Origin: Adiantum capillus-veneris | Lineage: Eukaryota > Streptophyta > Polypodiopsida > Polypodiales > Pteridaceae | Assembly: GCA_014529385.2 (NCBI GenBank) | Contig: CM043945.1 | Coordinates: 155,810,741-155,874,740, forward strand | DNA: 64,000 nucleotides | Reading direction: 5' to 3' | Shown: positions 48,881 to 61,130 of the stretch, piece after piece | How positions within the stretch are numbered: the first letter of the stretch is position 1 | Layout of the letters: each line of letters begins with the position of its first letter | Program-made: the position numbers and the translations under genes | Notes under the pieces: generated by a model | Told to the model about the DNA's origin: nothing | Databases searched by the model: none | The model's input: the letters and a program-made list of their open reading frames with translations, nothing else

Positions 48881-50339
48881 TAAAGATTCAATGTCTAGTT
48901 TTATTTTAGTGACTACAAATGAATTTAAAGAAACTATATTACACCATATCTTACAAGCACATATAGTGTACACTTTCTTTCCCACCTTCTTGCCTCTTTT
49001 TTTTTCCCATCCTCCTGCAACTGAACCCTAATCCATCCTCATACAACAACGTGCTCTACTCGTCCTCTTACAACGTGTGCCCAACTCCCCACAACCCAAT
49101 TACAATTATCCATAGTTTCAGCATTTTCTGTAGTTGTTGTCTTTTGCATTTGCAGGTTTATAATTTTTTGTTGTAATTAGAGATGTTTGCAGTCAGAGTT
49201 TTACAATTTTACAGCATTAGGTCACTTATGAGGAGTTTTCTGTTTTACAGATTTAGGTCCCTAATAAGAGTTTTTGGTTTTACAAATTTAGGTCCCTAAT
49301 TAGTGTCTTCTGTTTTATATTTTTAGGTCTCTACTTAGAGTATTCTGTATTACAGTTTTAGATCTCTAATTAGAGATTTTTCTGTTTTATAGTTCTACAG
49401 TCTACAATTTTACAGTTTTAGAGATGTAATTAATGATTTTTGTTTATTGTTCTAGAGAGAGGTGATTCACAACTTAGCTAAAACGTAATTAGATTAAGAA
49501 CAGTTAAAACCGAATTAAGAAAAAAGATTAGGGTTTCTATAGGTTACCTCTGAGTAAATCTGTGTTTGATGAAAACCGGCTGCAGCAGTAGCAAGCAGTA
49601 ACTTAGGTGTGTTGAGGCCGCGACGATGATGGTAACAGATGTGTGTTTGGGAGATAGCGACAACAGTCCTTTTGTTGAAGGTTGTGGCGATGGCTTCGCG
49701 TAGATCTGTGTGCGCGTCGCAACGATGGCATAGAACTGTATGCGTAGGGAGAGAGGGAGAGAGAGACAGAGAAAGACAAGCTTTGTGTGTGCAGGTTTCT
49801 ATGTAGGTTTCGAGCAAGAAACAAGAGAGAGAAAGAGAGTGATAGCGTGGAAAAAATTGTGGTAGAGAGAGAAAGAGAGAGATAAGGTTAGTTAGGTTAG
49901 GTTAGAAATTCAAAATTTGAATTTTGAATGTAGGGGTTGTTCTCATGGGTTTGCAGTCGAGATTACTAGAGTTTCTAAGCTTTGTGTGAAAATGAGACAT
50001 AGCTCGTCGGCTCCGCAATTGAAAGAGCTTTAAAAAAAAAAAAAAAGAGTATGGAAAAAAAAAAGTTGGTGCAAGGCTTTGTCACTATCCATATCTTTGT
50101 AGTACGAGTGGAACGACACCCATGAAGCAAAATTTGACTTCAGAATCAAAATCTGCATAGTAAAAAATACACTAAAAATAGCTAAATTTAAAAAAAATTA
50201 TCCCAAAAATTGTGCGCTATTTTTTTGTCCGATATCAATAAGTGTATTTGAAAACCCATTATGACAAAGTTTGTCGTAGCGTAAATTTTTTTAATTACTT
50301 TTTAATTATTTATTTAATTATTCCACTTGGGGATATCCC
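48881..50339. other. AT-rich spacer, no gene supported
   Basis: Tandem words TTTACAGTTTTAGGTCCCTAA recur about every 50 bp at 49190-49440. A minus-strand 100-codon frame (49515-49817) overlaps a GA tract and matches nothing I know. An A-rich run with GCAATTGAAAGAGCTTT sits near 50017. Possibly an unrecognised small insertion. Confidence 0.4.
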
Positions 50340-50439
50340 TTGAATGGCTGAAATTGTTATGAAGACACCTCAGCCACCCCTGGGCTCACACCATAGGACG
50401 GAAATGTTGGAGGTCAAGGATCAAAGCGTGCACTCAGTT

Positions 50440-52800
50440 CCATTTGAAAATCCTATGTCCTAGGGTTTTCTTCTTCTATCTTGTGAGATCCTTGTGGCCC
50501 TACGGTGGCAATGTGAAAGCTTGTGGACCTAGGGCCATAGGGTGGCAATGTATAAGCTCAAGAGCCATAAGTTGCCCTATATTCCATTTGGAAATCCTAT
50601 GGCCCTAGGGTTTAGGGGCGACAATAGATAAGCTCCAATACATAGCCCTATGTTCCAGTTGGAGATCCTATGGCCCTAGGTCCACGACAATGTATAAGCT
50701 CAAGAGCCATACGTTGCCCTACTTTGTAGTTGGAGATCCTATGGCCCTAGGGTCATGGGGTGGCAATATGTTAGCTCAATGGCCATAGGGTGCCACATGT
50801 CCCATATGGAGATTCTACTGCCCTAGAGCCATGGGGTGGCAATGTATAAGCTCAATGGCCATACATTGCCTATGTTCCATTCGGACATCCTATGGCCCTA
50901 GGGTAATGGGGTGGCAATGTATAAGCTCAAGGGCCATACATTGCCTATGTTCATTTGGAAATCCTATGGCACTAGTGTCATGGGGTGCCACATGTCCCAT
51001 ATAGAGATCCTATGGCCCTAGGGCCATGGGGCTGCATTGATATCTTGGCCACCTTTAAACCCACACCCTTGAGCTTAGGGGCCTTAGGTTCTCGTATTGT
51101 ATGTTGTGAGATCTTGTGGCCCTAAGGCCATAGGGTGGCAATGTATAAGCTCAAGGGCCATACATTGCCTATGTTCCATTTAGAAATCCTATGGCCCTAG
51201 GGTCATGGGTGCCACATGTCCCATATAGAGATCCTATGGCCCTAGGGCCATGGGGCTGCATTGATATCTTGGCCACCCTTGAACCCACACCCTTGAGCTT
51301 AGGGGCCTTAGGTTCTCTTATTGTATGTTGTGAGATCTTGTGGCCCTAGGGCCATAAGGTGGCAATGTAAAAGCTCAAGGGCCATACATTGCCTATGTTC
51401 CATTTGGAAATCCTATGGCCCTAGGGTCATGGGGTGCCACATGTCCCATATAGAGATCCTATGGCCCTAGGGCCATGGGGCTGCATTGATATCTTGGACA
51501 CCCTTAAACCCACACCCTTGATCTTAGGGGCCTTAGGTTCTCTTATTGTATGTTGTGAGATCTTGTGGCCCTAGGGCCATAGGGTGGCAATGTATAAGCT
51601 CAAGGGCCATACATTGCCTATGTTCCATTTGGAAATCCTATGGCCCTAGGGTCATGGGGTGCCACATGTCCCATACAGAGATCCTATGGCCCTAGGGCCA
51701 TGGGGCTACATTGATATCTTGGCCACCCTTGAACCCACACCCTTGAGCTTAGGGGCCTTAGGTTCTCTTATTGTATGTTGTGAGATCTTGTGGCCCTAGG
51801 GCCATAGGGTGGCAACGTATAAGCTCAAGGGCCATACATTGCCTATGTTCCATTTGAAAATCCTATGGCCCTAGGGTCATGGGGTTACAATGTATAAGGT
51901 CAAGGGCCATAGGGTGCCACATGTTCCATATAGAGATCCTAGGGCCATGGGGCTGCATTGATATCTTGGCCACCTTTGACATCGTGTCCATAGGTTCTCT
52001 TATTGTATGTTGTGAGATCTTGTGGCCCTAGGGCCATAGGGTGTAAATGCTCACACCCTTGGGCTTAGGGCCATAGGTTGTCTTTTTGTATGTTTTTAAG
52101 TCTTGTGGCCCTAGAGCCATAGGGTGTCAATGCTCACACCCTTGGGCTTAGGGCCATAGGTTGTCTTTTTGTATGTTTTTAAGTCTTGTGGCCCTAGGGC
52201 CATAGGGTGTCAATGTATAAGCTCAAGGGCCATACGTTGCCCTATGTTCCATTTGGAAATCCTATAGCCCTAGGGTCATGGGGTTGCAATGTAGAAGCTC
52301 AAGGGCCATACATTATCGTATGTTTCATATGCCGATCCTATGGCCCTAGGGTCATGGGGTTGCAATGTATAAGCTCAAGGCCATACATTGTCGTATGTTT
52401 CATTTGGAGATCTTATGGCCCTAGGGTCATGGGGTGCCATAGGATGTATATATACTTGACATGAAACTCCCTATGGCCCTAAGGCCATAGGATGTATATA
52501 TACTTGACATGAAACTCCGTGAGGTGATCTTGAGGACAACCCTATGGCCTTCAGGCCTTAGGGAGCTAATATAGAGCAAATATGCTTTATACCGGCATAG
52601 AGAGCTATGGCCCTGGGGCCATAGCAAAACAATGAGGGTTTTTTGGAAACAATGAGGGCGCCTTGTGGTCTAGGGGCCATAGGAAGTCAATATAGATCAC
52701 AGAGCATAGACGATAGAGCATAGAGCACAAAGAGATTCTTAGTAGCATAGAGGGAACCCTATGACCTTCAGGCCACAGGGTGCTTCTCATACATACTTGT
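50440..52800. repeat. CCTATGGCC palindrome array, block 8
   Basis: Units pair CCTATGGCCCTAGGGTCATGGGG with CTCAAGGGCCATACATTGCC. It ends about 80 bp before the splice acceptor of the DUF7869-like gene, so it may lie in that gene's first intron or its promoter. Confidence 0.9.
50990..51980. repeat. 225-bp higher-order tandem repeat
   Basis: Four to five copies at periods 224, 225 and 225 (the word CCACACCCTT at 51061, 51285, 51510 and 51735). Copies are nearly identical and each contains several palindrome units, so this part of block 8 expanded recently. Confidence 0.9.
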
Positions 52801-52877
52801 TATGCTTTATGCTACGTAAATCAATATACTCTGCAAGCGGTTTTTTTAACAATTATTCTTGCAATCTTCTTGCAGGT

Positions 52878-55800
52878 ATGGCTAATTTCAATCATGGTGA
52901 TAGAGTGTGCATGTTTGTAGCGACACAAAAGGTTGCCATTGGGACTGTATTTGAAATAAATCCAAGTGCATATTGTTTTGGAATGCTTATTGGGGAAGGC
53001 AATGTATTGGTGTCAGTTGATTTGTGTTTTGAAAAGAAAGCACTCATCCCTTTTTCAACAATGGATGCATTGACAGTGGGAGATGCTTTTCATAGTATTG
53101 TGAAATGGAGTAGTGGGTTGTTGCAGCATATAAATGAGATGCAGTACAAAGGGGCTTCTATGCATGAGGCTGACAAAGCAAAAGGAGCATTGGATGCACA
53201 ATGTAATGGAACGAGCTACAGAGAGGTTTGGAAGGATAAGAGGGTTCAACTTTGGGATGAAAGCAAAACACATGTAGTAGCCGAAGGGGTTGTCATGTAC
53301 GTGTGTCCGTTTGACTCTGTAAACTTTGGTGAGCTAGGTGAAGATAACATTGGTATTGGTATCGAAACATCCTATGCAGATGAGGCTACTATTTCTGTAG
53401 AAGCTAGTGTATGCAACATTAATCTAGTTTGTTGGCCTATCAAGAGAGTGACAACTATGGATGGAAAAGAATTTTTATGCTATGAGGATCTACATGCTAT
53501 GCATGCGTTACAAGATTTATGCATTGAATCAGCTTATTTGGTAGAGCCTATTTCAAAAAAGCGGAAATATTGCTTTGTAAATAGGAAGACAAAAATGTCA
53601 GTGAAAGCTTCTAAGAGATCCAATCAAGCATCTCTAGAATCTGTCCAGCTTGTTTCAACCATAGATTGTTGTTCCAAAAGGTGTTGTCAATATGCCAATC
53701 GAGATAAGGTCATGGCTATGCGCAATGAATTTTGGGGATAGAGTTTGCAAAATAGAACAAATTATGGGTATGATACAATGTTGACTGCATGGCGTGAGAA
53801 CAAAACAACTACAAAGACATTCTATGTGTTTTCTTTTAATGGCAGTGAGGTTTAAAGTAGAGCTTGGTACGAAATTCATGGCATTCCAAAAACTTCATTT
53901 TATCGTTACCGTGAACATTTTGAGACTGGGGTTAGACACTCAGTGCATGGTAATGATGGTGTCATGAGAAAAGGAAGAGACCATACAGAAATGGGAAGGG
54001 CATTGATGCGCTCTTTTGTTGATAAAAACTCGGAGAGAATGCCACATAAGAGTAGAACCATGGAAGATGGTCCTAGGGAAACTTTGCTTGCAATACCAAA
54101 CACGTACAAGCAAGTAGACATTTTACATGATGTCAATAAAACACTTGACAGTATGAGTCTCAAGCCAATGTCTAGCATGACATTCAATAGGATTTGGAAT
54201 ATAGAGTTTGCTAATGTGACATTGTCAAAAACAAGTGAGTTCTCCAAATGTGTTGTGTGTAGTCGGATAAAGTCTCAACTAGAGTCAACAAAGGATGATG
54301 AGATGATTGCACGTTTGAAGGATGAACATCAAATTCACATGTTGCAACAACAAAGTTGTAGGAATGTGTACTACACCTGGCATAAGTTCTCCCAGTTGCA
54401 AAAGGATAAGTATTTATGCATTATACATGATAAAATGGATTAAAAAAAGACAGCAATACCTAGGTTGCGTGTGAACTCAAAAGATTATGCAAATGCATAT
54501 CAATTGCAAGTATCATTAACAGGTATGATAACACATGGAAATGGTCATGGAATGTATGGTCACTTCTCACTTAATGGTCTATGGCCTTCAGATCCCAATG
54601 CTACAATTGGTTCCCTTGCATTATGCTTACAGAATCTGGAAAGAACAGAAAACCATGGACAAGGAGATTTATGCCATGACGATATGCCACGCAACAATGT
54701 AACGTTATTCAATGCATTGAACTCAAGGAGAGCTCTAGACCTCCAAAACAAAATGAAGGAAGAGTGTGAGAGGAATGCATCAACAATGACACCACCGTTG
54801 GCCATCCAGGGATGTAATGAAGAGATTGTACACATACAATCAACTTCCTCTCAATGTGTTGTGGATACCATATCCACTCCTGTATTTCAAAAATTGCCTG
54901 AGAATCTTTTGCTACAGCTAGATAATTGTGCAGGAGAGAATAAAAATCAATATTTGTTTGCATACTTATCCTTGTTAGTAGCAAAAAGAGTTTTCAAAAC
55001 CGTGCATTTGGGATTCTTAATGGTGGGTCATACACATGAGGACATAGATGCAATGTTTAGTAGGTTCTCAAAAAGATTGCGAACAGGAATGACATTCACT
55101 TTTCCACATCTGATGGAACATTTTAAAAAATGTGAAAGCTCAGCTCCAACACCATTTTTGATGACACGAGTTCCCGACTTTAAATCCTTTGTGCAAGGGT
55201 ACATGTGTGACGGACAAGATGCTCTAGTCGGACACTCTAAGTCACTTCAATTTCGTTTCTATATGCAAGGTGAAGTCCCAGTAATGCAGTACAAAATTCA
55301 TCCCAAATCACTCGATTGGATGCCAAAGGAGTCGGGAATTGAGCTGTGGAAAAAAGATGACCAGGGAAAACCAAAATTACCAAGAGGCTGTCCAGATGTG
55401 GTACCTATAGTAGACTATGTGAGAGATAGTCCGCTTGTTATTCAAGGGATTAAGTCATATCTTGAATTTTGGAAAAGATGTTCTCTATTAAAGGGAAAGG
55501 ACCATGACTCCACAAAATACATGGAGCCTGTTATCACTTATTGGCAAAACATAATCAATGAACTTGAACAACCAACCAATAAACACATTGGTGAATATAC
55601 AACATTTTGGCCAAAGACTGTAGGGAGTCATAGAATGCAAGAGATAGAGGAAGACAGAGATGAGTTTCAAGGACATGAAGAATTGAATGATCACTATGTT
55701 GGTCCTCAAAGTGCAAGGCCACAAGAGGCCTTTAGGCCTCAAATTGATGTAAGAAAAGGGGATCTTGTTCTTGTGAGACCCGCAGATCCTGAATATCCGA

Positions 55801-56102
55801 TATGGCTAGGAGTGGCAGAGTCAAACGTTGATGTAGACAAATCATCTCCTAACTACAAGAAAGTTTTGATTCAGTATTGGGCACCAAAACATCAAAAACG
55901 AAATCCCACAATCCAAGAATAGTATGAGGATTGTTGGAAAAAGAGTTGGTGCTGCAATCTTGCTGACCCAAAGCGCTGGGAGTGTGTTGATACAATTGTA
56001 TGGTCATGGACTCCAAGGGTTGGAAGAATTGTGGAAACAATCAAGATCCCATCAAATGTCATGGAGAAGGCACAGGCTAGCTTAATAGGAGAAATTGAAT
56101 AG
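52878..56102 (+). pseudogene. DUF7869/TNP1-like putative transposase gene of the giant element, four nonsense codons
   Basis: Begins after a splice acceptor (CTTGCAG, 52869-52875) at ATG 52878 and keeps one frame for 1,075 codons to TAG 56100-56102, broken by TAG 53739, TAA 53853, TAA 54441 and TAG 55920, without any frameshift. Residues about 1-80 and 125-195 are two copies of a TNP1/DUF8039-like fold (KVAIGTVFEINP.. and VVAEGVVMYV..). A zinc-ribbon-like CVVC is near residue 458. The DUF7869 signatures follow: HDKMD (about 518), LLLQLDNCAGENKNQYLFAY (about 680) and FLMVGHTHEDIDAMFSRF (about 715), whose acidic residues could form an RNase H-like DDE/D triad. It lies next to the right end of the element. 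The family name is from memory of motifs; the transposase role is inference. Confidence 0.7.
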
Positions 56103-56154
56103 CATTTCATATCTTGCTCATTGTTTTATTTCCCCAGCTGATGTATGATTTTAT

Positions 56155-56418
56155 GAAGTATTTTTAAACACCCACATAAAAATAAAAATTCTAAAAGGTG
56201 TTTCTCAACACCACCATTTTCTTAGGAATCTATCTCTTTTATGAAGTGTTTTGAAACACCCACATAAAAATAAAAATTTTGAAAAGGTGTTTCTCAACAC
56301 CACCATTTTCTTGAGAATCTATCTCTTTTATGAAGTGTTTTGAAACACCCACATAAAAATAAAAATTTTAAAAGGTGTTTCTCAACACCACCATTTTCTT
56401 GAGAATCTATCTCTTTGT
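56155..56418. repeat. Three 88-bp subterminal tandem repeats
   Basis: Units start at 56155, 56243 and 56332. Each has GTGTTTTGAAACACCC and AGGTGTTTCTCAACACC (two small palindromes) and AACACCACCATTTTCTT, which resembles the TIR start AACACCATTTTAGAT. Plausible transposase-binding sites. Confidence 0.85.
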
Positions 56419-56501
56419 CACATTCCCAAATTAAATGAAAATTTTCCAAATTTAATGGAAAATAGGAATCCATAGGCGTTGAAATTAGTCCCAAAGATGT
56501 G

Positions 56502-56531
56502 GGATTTTCCCATTTCATCTAAAATGGTGTT
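56502..56531 (-). repeat. Right terminal inverted repeat of the giant element
   Basis: Inverse of 19366-19395 with 27 of 30 matches. Followed by the ATTT duplication at 56532-56535 and then LTR sequence. Confidence 0.85.
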
Positions 56532-56535
56532 ATTT

Positions 56536-57623
56536 CGTAGGAGATAAGTGAGAAAGAATTAGTTTCTCACTTATCATAACTCTTGTTGCTAGCATACATA
56601 ATAGCATAGTAATGAAGAAGAAGGAGATTGAAATCTTAAGCATTGAAGCATGGCTCTTGGTTGGATTTTCACTCCATATCCAAGAGTGTTGGTGTAGGCT
56701 TTCGACCTCTACTTATGTGGAGGAGAGGGAGCTCTTGCACTTTGCATAGCACACAATGAGAGTGTTTGTGAGTGTGTGTGGGTGAGTATACCCCCTAAGC
56801 AACCCCCTAGCTTTCTTGGGTCGACCCCCCCCTTGTAGCTCATGCTTGAAGCTCATTGGACCCCTCCAGGCCTAGCCAATCATAAGCAGCAGGCATTACA
56901 AGTAGCAAGGGTAGCCTTGAGACAAGTGTCCCCCTTTCCCCTTTGAGAGAGAGGGCTAGATAAATGCTAAAAATTAATTAAATCTCCTAAATTATCACTG
57001 GACCCCTTGGGTGGCCAACCAATAGGCTTCAGGCACACAATGAGGGCAACATGAGGAGGAACTTGACAAGTGTCCCTTTTGCTTTCCATGCATGCCTTGT
57101 GAGTGTGTGGGTGTTCTCTCTCATCTCCCCTCATGTAGGGATTGCCCCCTCCTTGTAGGGATTGAATATTTGACTTTTTGACACCTCAAGCCCCTCATGC
57201 ATAGGCCCAGTTCCCACCACAAGTTTGGCTCTTAAGCACTTTAAGCTTGGGCTGGGTTCTCACCTCAAGTGCAACCCTAGCATCTGAAGCATGTCAAGCA
57301 CCTCAAGCATCTCAATAATTAAGAACCTCAATCATCAAGCACCTCAAGCACCTTAGCCATCAAGCATGACAAGCAGGACAAGCACCTCGACCTGGGTCGG
57401 GTTCCCGTGCGCTCAGCTCTAGCTTACCTAAGGTCAAAGGACTTTTACACACATTATTGGAGGTATTCAATGAAGATAACCCTAAGGTCTTATGCTCCAT
57501 TTGTTGGCCTTGCTCTTTGATAGACCATCTCTCATTGGGCCCCTTTACCATTGGCCCCATGTTGAGATAGATCTATAAGCACAGGTCCATATCTTAACAC
57601 TTGTTCCCGTTTATTCTCCCACA
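56536..57623 (-). mobile_element. Proximal part of the split minus-strand Gypsy LTR
   Basis: Begins TGTGGGAG on the minus strand at 57623, just after the 3' end of a Gypsy internal region, and runs to the insertion site at 56535. The rest is 18947-19365. Total LTR length is about 1.5 kb, like the relative at 58515-60044. A perfect 13-bp-stem hairpin (GATAAGTGAGAAA..TTTCTCACTTATC, 56543-56575) sits beside the insertion point. Confidence 0.88.
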
Positions 57624-58101
57624 TTAAGTGATCAACTTAATATGAGAAAATCATTTGGGTTGGTTAGATATTAGATATTAGATTTTATGACATTACCTCT
57701 CTCTTGAAATCATAGTCGTCCTCGACTATGAGGTAGAAGAGAGAAAGCCTTAGTCATTAGTCAATTTTACTTAGCGGGTAGATGATCCCTTTTTACCCTA
57801 CGACATCTTTCCAAGATGGATGACTAATCCATTTGGTGCTTGGGAGACATAGCTGCCGCAAGCATGTCTACTATTTAGTCCATTTCATTCTCCCAAAGTA
57901 GAATGACAAATTCTACTTCGTGTTGAGAGATGTTGTCATCACAAACATGATTCTAAGCATGCATACTAGTTAAATTTGTGTACAATTAAAAAGAGGACTA
58001 GTCTTATAAGACAAAAACGTGAGCCATTTAAAAGAAATTTGTACATTTGCTTACTCTAATGTAGCATTGTAAGCATTGACAAGGTTCATACTATCCTTAA
58101 G
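57624..58101 (-). other. 3' untranslated remnant of the minus-strand Gypsy element
   Basis: No gene. The 75 bp next to the LTR match, in inverted orientation, the 75 bp before the plus-strand LTR (58445-58514). Confidence 0.6.
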
Positions 58102-58467
58102 TTATATTCCTTGCATCCATCTAGCATCTTCAAATGGATAATTTTTGAACTTAATAAGATACGGTCAGATAATCTTACCATGTCGTAGTACCTTGTCTTC
58201 ATGCCAAAGGATAGCTTCGGGTTGTAGCACCTCTTCTTGGTCTTCAACTTCGGGAGGAACTTCAATAATTGGTTCAGTTGGTGGCTCTCCTTTGTAGGGA
58301 TTAAATAGGCTTACATGAAAGGCATTGTGTATGAGCCAATGGTTGGGCAACTTGAGTTGATAAACCGTCTCATTGATGGGCTTCAAGATTTGGAAAGGGC
58401 CATTGTATCTTTTTGCTAGTTTAGCATAATACTTTTGATGGCCCGTAGGACTTGTCATAATAATCAA
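58102..58467 (-). pseudogene. Gypsy chromovirus integrase C-terminus with chromodomain
   Basis: The minus-strand frame reads KLAKRYNGPFQILKPINETV, then NAFHVSLFNPYKG, the conserved integrase C-terminal region, and then an acidic linker and a chromodomain-like end (LIKFKNYPFEDARWMQ). One in-frame TGA (58165-58167) splits the chromodomain. The rest of pol is missing upstream, at the inversion junction near 58450. Confidence 0.85.
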
Positions 58468-58514
58468 TATCTAATTCTCCTAAATGATTGTCTCATATTA
58501 AATTGATCATTTAA

Positions 58515-60044
58515 TGTGGGGAAGTGCAAGGGGAGAAAAAGCTAGAATATTGGTTAAGCTAGCAGACCGGCCACTATAGGGATCCAAAGGAGGGAAAATA
58601 GGGATCCAAAAGGGGGGCCATCTGCAAAAGATCCATGTGCAAGAATGGGCTAAAACGACCCTAAGGTTCAGCGTATTAAGACTTCCAAAATGCTAAGGTT
58701 CCAAAATTCAAAGGTTGTGTCCAAAGGTCAACCCTAGGGGAATTGGATGCTTTGTGTGTGACCCAAAAAGTCTTTACAAATCCCTACATAGGAGGGGCCG
58801 AGCCTTGGGAGTAGGGGACGAGAGAGAAAGTCACACACACACACACACACACAGGATCCCTTTACACAAAGGGAATGAGGGACACATGTGAGCTCCCTAG
58901 CCCTGATGCCCACAAGGTGTACCCAATTCCTATTGGATGGCCTTGGAGGTGGACCAATGAGAATTAGGCTAGAGTAAATCTAGTTTAATTAATTAAAAAA
59001 CACTTAATAAAAGAACCAATTAGAATTAAGTCCTCTAGAAGACTATTGGACAGTCTCCCAAGTGGTCCAATGAGAATTCAGCAGCCCAATGGCTTGCCTG
59101 ATTCCTATTGGCCAAGAGGCAAAGGGGTCCAATGAGAGTTTAGTTGAATTATTAACTTACCTTAAGCTCTCACAAAAAGGGAAAGGGACACATGTCAAAA
59201 GGCTATCACTTATGCTGCTTAATTGTCATTGGCTAGCTCTAGGGAGGTCTAATGGGAGGACAGCAAGAGCAAATAGCAAGGGGGGCTCACCCAAGAGAGA
59301 GAGGGGCTGATTTTTGCAAGTCATTATCACACACACACTCACACAATCTCATGTGTGAAGTAAAGAAGACTCTCTCTCCTTCTCAAGATTTAATGGAAAG
59401 CTTACCACCTACTCCAAGCTTGTGAGAAGGGAGGCCTACACCAACAACTCTTGGCTTCGTGATGAAAATCCAACCAAGATCCAAGCTTCAATGCATGCTC
59501 ATCTCCTCTACCATGCTAATTACTAAGCTAAGCTATGCTAATATGAGTGATTATGTGAGGAGATGTACATATTTCTCGTAAGATACTCCTTCTTCCTCTC
59601 AATCTACTCTCATACCGTGTTAGCTCTCACCATCTTCGAAGGTGTGTGAGGTCTTGGGTCTGAGACCGGGGATAATTTAAGTTGTGTTTGCTAAGTGTTT
59701 TGCTTAGTGCATGAAGCTTTCATCTTCATTGCACTAGCTAGTCTTGAAGGAACACAAAGAATTGTATTGTACAATGTCCCTCTTGATGGGAGAAACCATA
59801 ATACAAAGCCTTTTGGAGGGGGGACCGGCTCCATGCAAATCTGGTCCTCAACTGTTGTCAATAGCTTAATTTCTCTCTCTTTTGAAAGTATTTTTCATGC
59901 TATTTAACTAGGTGTTATGCTTTTTGTTGCTCTCTCCACCCAAGCACTCTTGTAATTCTCATTAGGAATCTATTCTAATGAAATGCCCACTATGTTCATG
60001 TTAATTTCCGCTACACACAAGTTTTTAGGCCATTAAATGTTACA
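58515..60044 (+). mobile_element. Plus-strand Gypsy LTR related to the split LTR
   Basis: Starts TGTGGGGAAG and ends AATGTTACA, 1.53 kb, diverged from the minus-strand LTR but collinear with it (for example GGCCTACACCAACAACTC and AAATCCAACCAAGATCC). It supplies the uninterrupted reference for the insertion site of the giant element. Microsatellite (CA)n at about 58834-58853. Confidence 0.85.
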
Positions 60045-60045
60045 T

Positions 60046-60057
60046 TGGTATTAGAGC
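60046..60057 (+). other. Primer-binding site (initiator-Met tRNA type)
   Basis: TGGTATTAGAGC directly follows the LTR end; the canonical site is TGGTATCAGAGC. One mismatch. Confidence 0.8.
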
Positions 60058-60775
60058 ACAAGGTTTCTCTTTTCTTGGTCAAGAAGGGAGGTCCTCAAGC
60101 TAGCTATAAATGGTTGGTATTATTAATTGCCTGTGAGTAAGTAAAATAGGGATTTTTCAGCCTTGCAGTGCGCCTGCCTTCATGCAGTTAACGGGGCTTC
60201 ACCGTTGAGAGCTATGGTCTTAATAGTGGAGTCCTACAGGGCTTGCCTACAGCTTAACCACTATTGAGCTATTAGAAGCTTGATAGGAGCTGGTGCTGTT
60301 TTGGTGTTGAAAGACCCTCTCTTCTACTCCTTGCAATTAATGGTATTCGATCCACGGGTACAGTAGCTTGAGTGATTTTTCTAAAGGGGTAAAGATGAGT
60401 AGCAACTAGGGCTTGAAGTTCCAAAGTACACCTAAAAAGTTTACACCTAAAAATTGTTAGAGGGTGAAAGCATGTATAGGTGGCCTGGAAAGTAATGTCA
60501 AGGACATTGCTTTTTTGCGCTTAAAAGTGGGTGTTTTAAAAGTGCTTCAAATCTCAAAAAGAATATCACTCTCCTAAGGTACTTCAATTAAGTCTCCTAA
60601 CGTACCACAATTAATGAGACTAAATGTAATTTACTGCTGAACGCTGTCTGCCGCTTCTTTCCCGCTACAACCTGTCTGAGCTTTCTTTGTCTCTGAGATC
60701 TCTCTTAGAGCTCTATCTAGCTCCTCTCTGTCTCTCTGTCACAGAGCTCTTGCTAAGCTTTCTGTATCGCTCAGC

Positions 60776-60828
<53 letters not shown>

Positions 60829-60860
60829 AAGCATGGCTCCTCTTGTGTCTGAGCTCGCGC

Positions 60861-60922
<62 letters not shown>

Positions 60923-61130
60923 GCACTCTTTCTCTCTCTCTCACGAACTCTATCTCTATAGGTTCCTCTTCTACTTGATGATTCTTGAGGTATGTAAACA
61001 CTTATTATGCTTTGTTAGTATCTTGCTAATTAGTGCAAGAAGTGCCATGTATCTTGCTAATTAGTGCAAGAAGTGCCATGTATTAATTAAAATTATAGCG
61101 TGTAGTTATGATTTGTATTGTATTTCTTGT
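60058..61130. other. Retroelement leader remnant, then upstream region of the next gene
   Basis: No gene. A left end of the second palindrome-bearing element should lie here but could not be fixed. (CT)n tracts occupy about 60777-60829 and 60864-60920, and a 39-bp direct repeat (TATCTTGCTAATTAGTGCAA) lies at 61019-61083. Confidence 0.5.

Noticed and set aside
48881-50339. Spacer between palindrome blocks as a separate nested transposon
   Set aside because: No inverted ends or target duplication could be found at its edges.
60058-61130. Left terminus of the second palindrome-bearing element
   Set aside because: Candidates such as ACACCTAAAAAG near 60426-60450 do not match the AACACCATTTTAGAT end and have no partner in the window.
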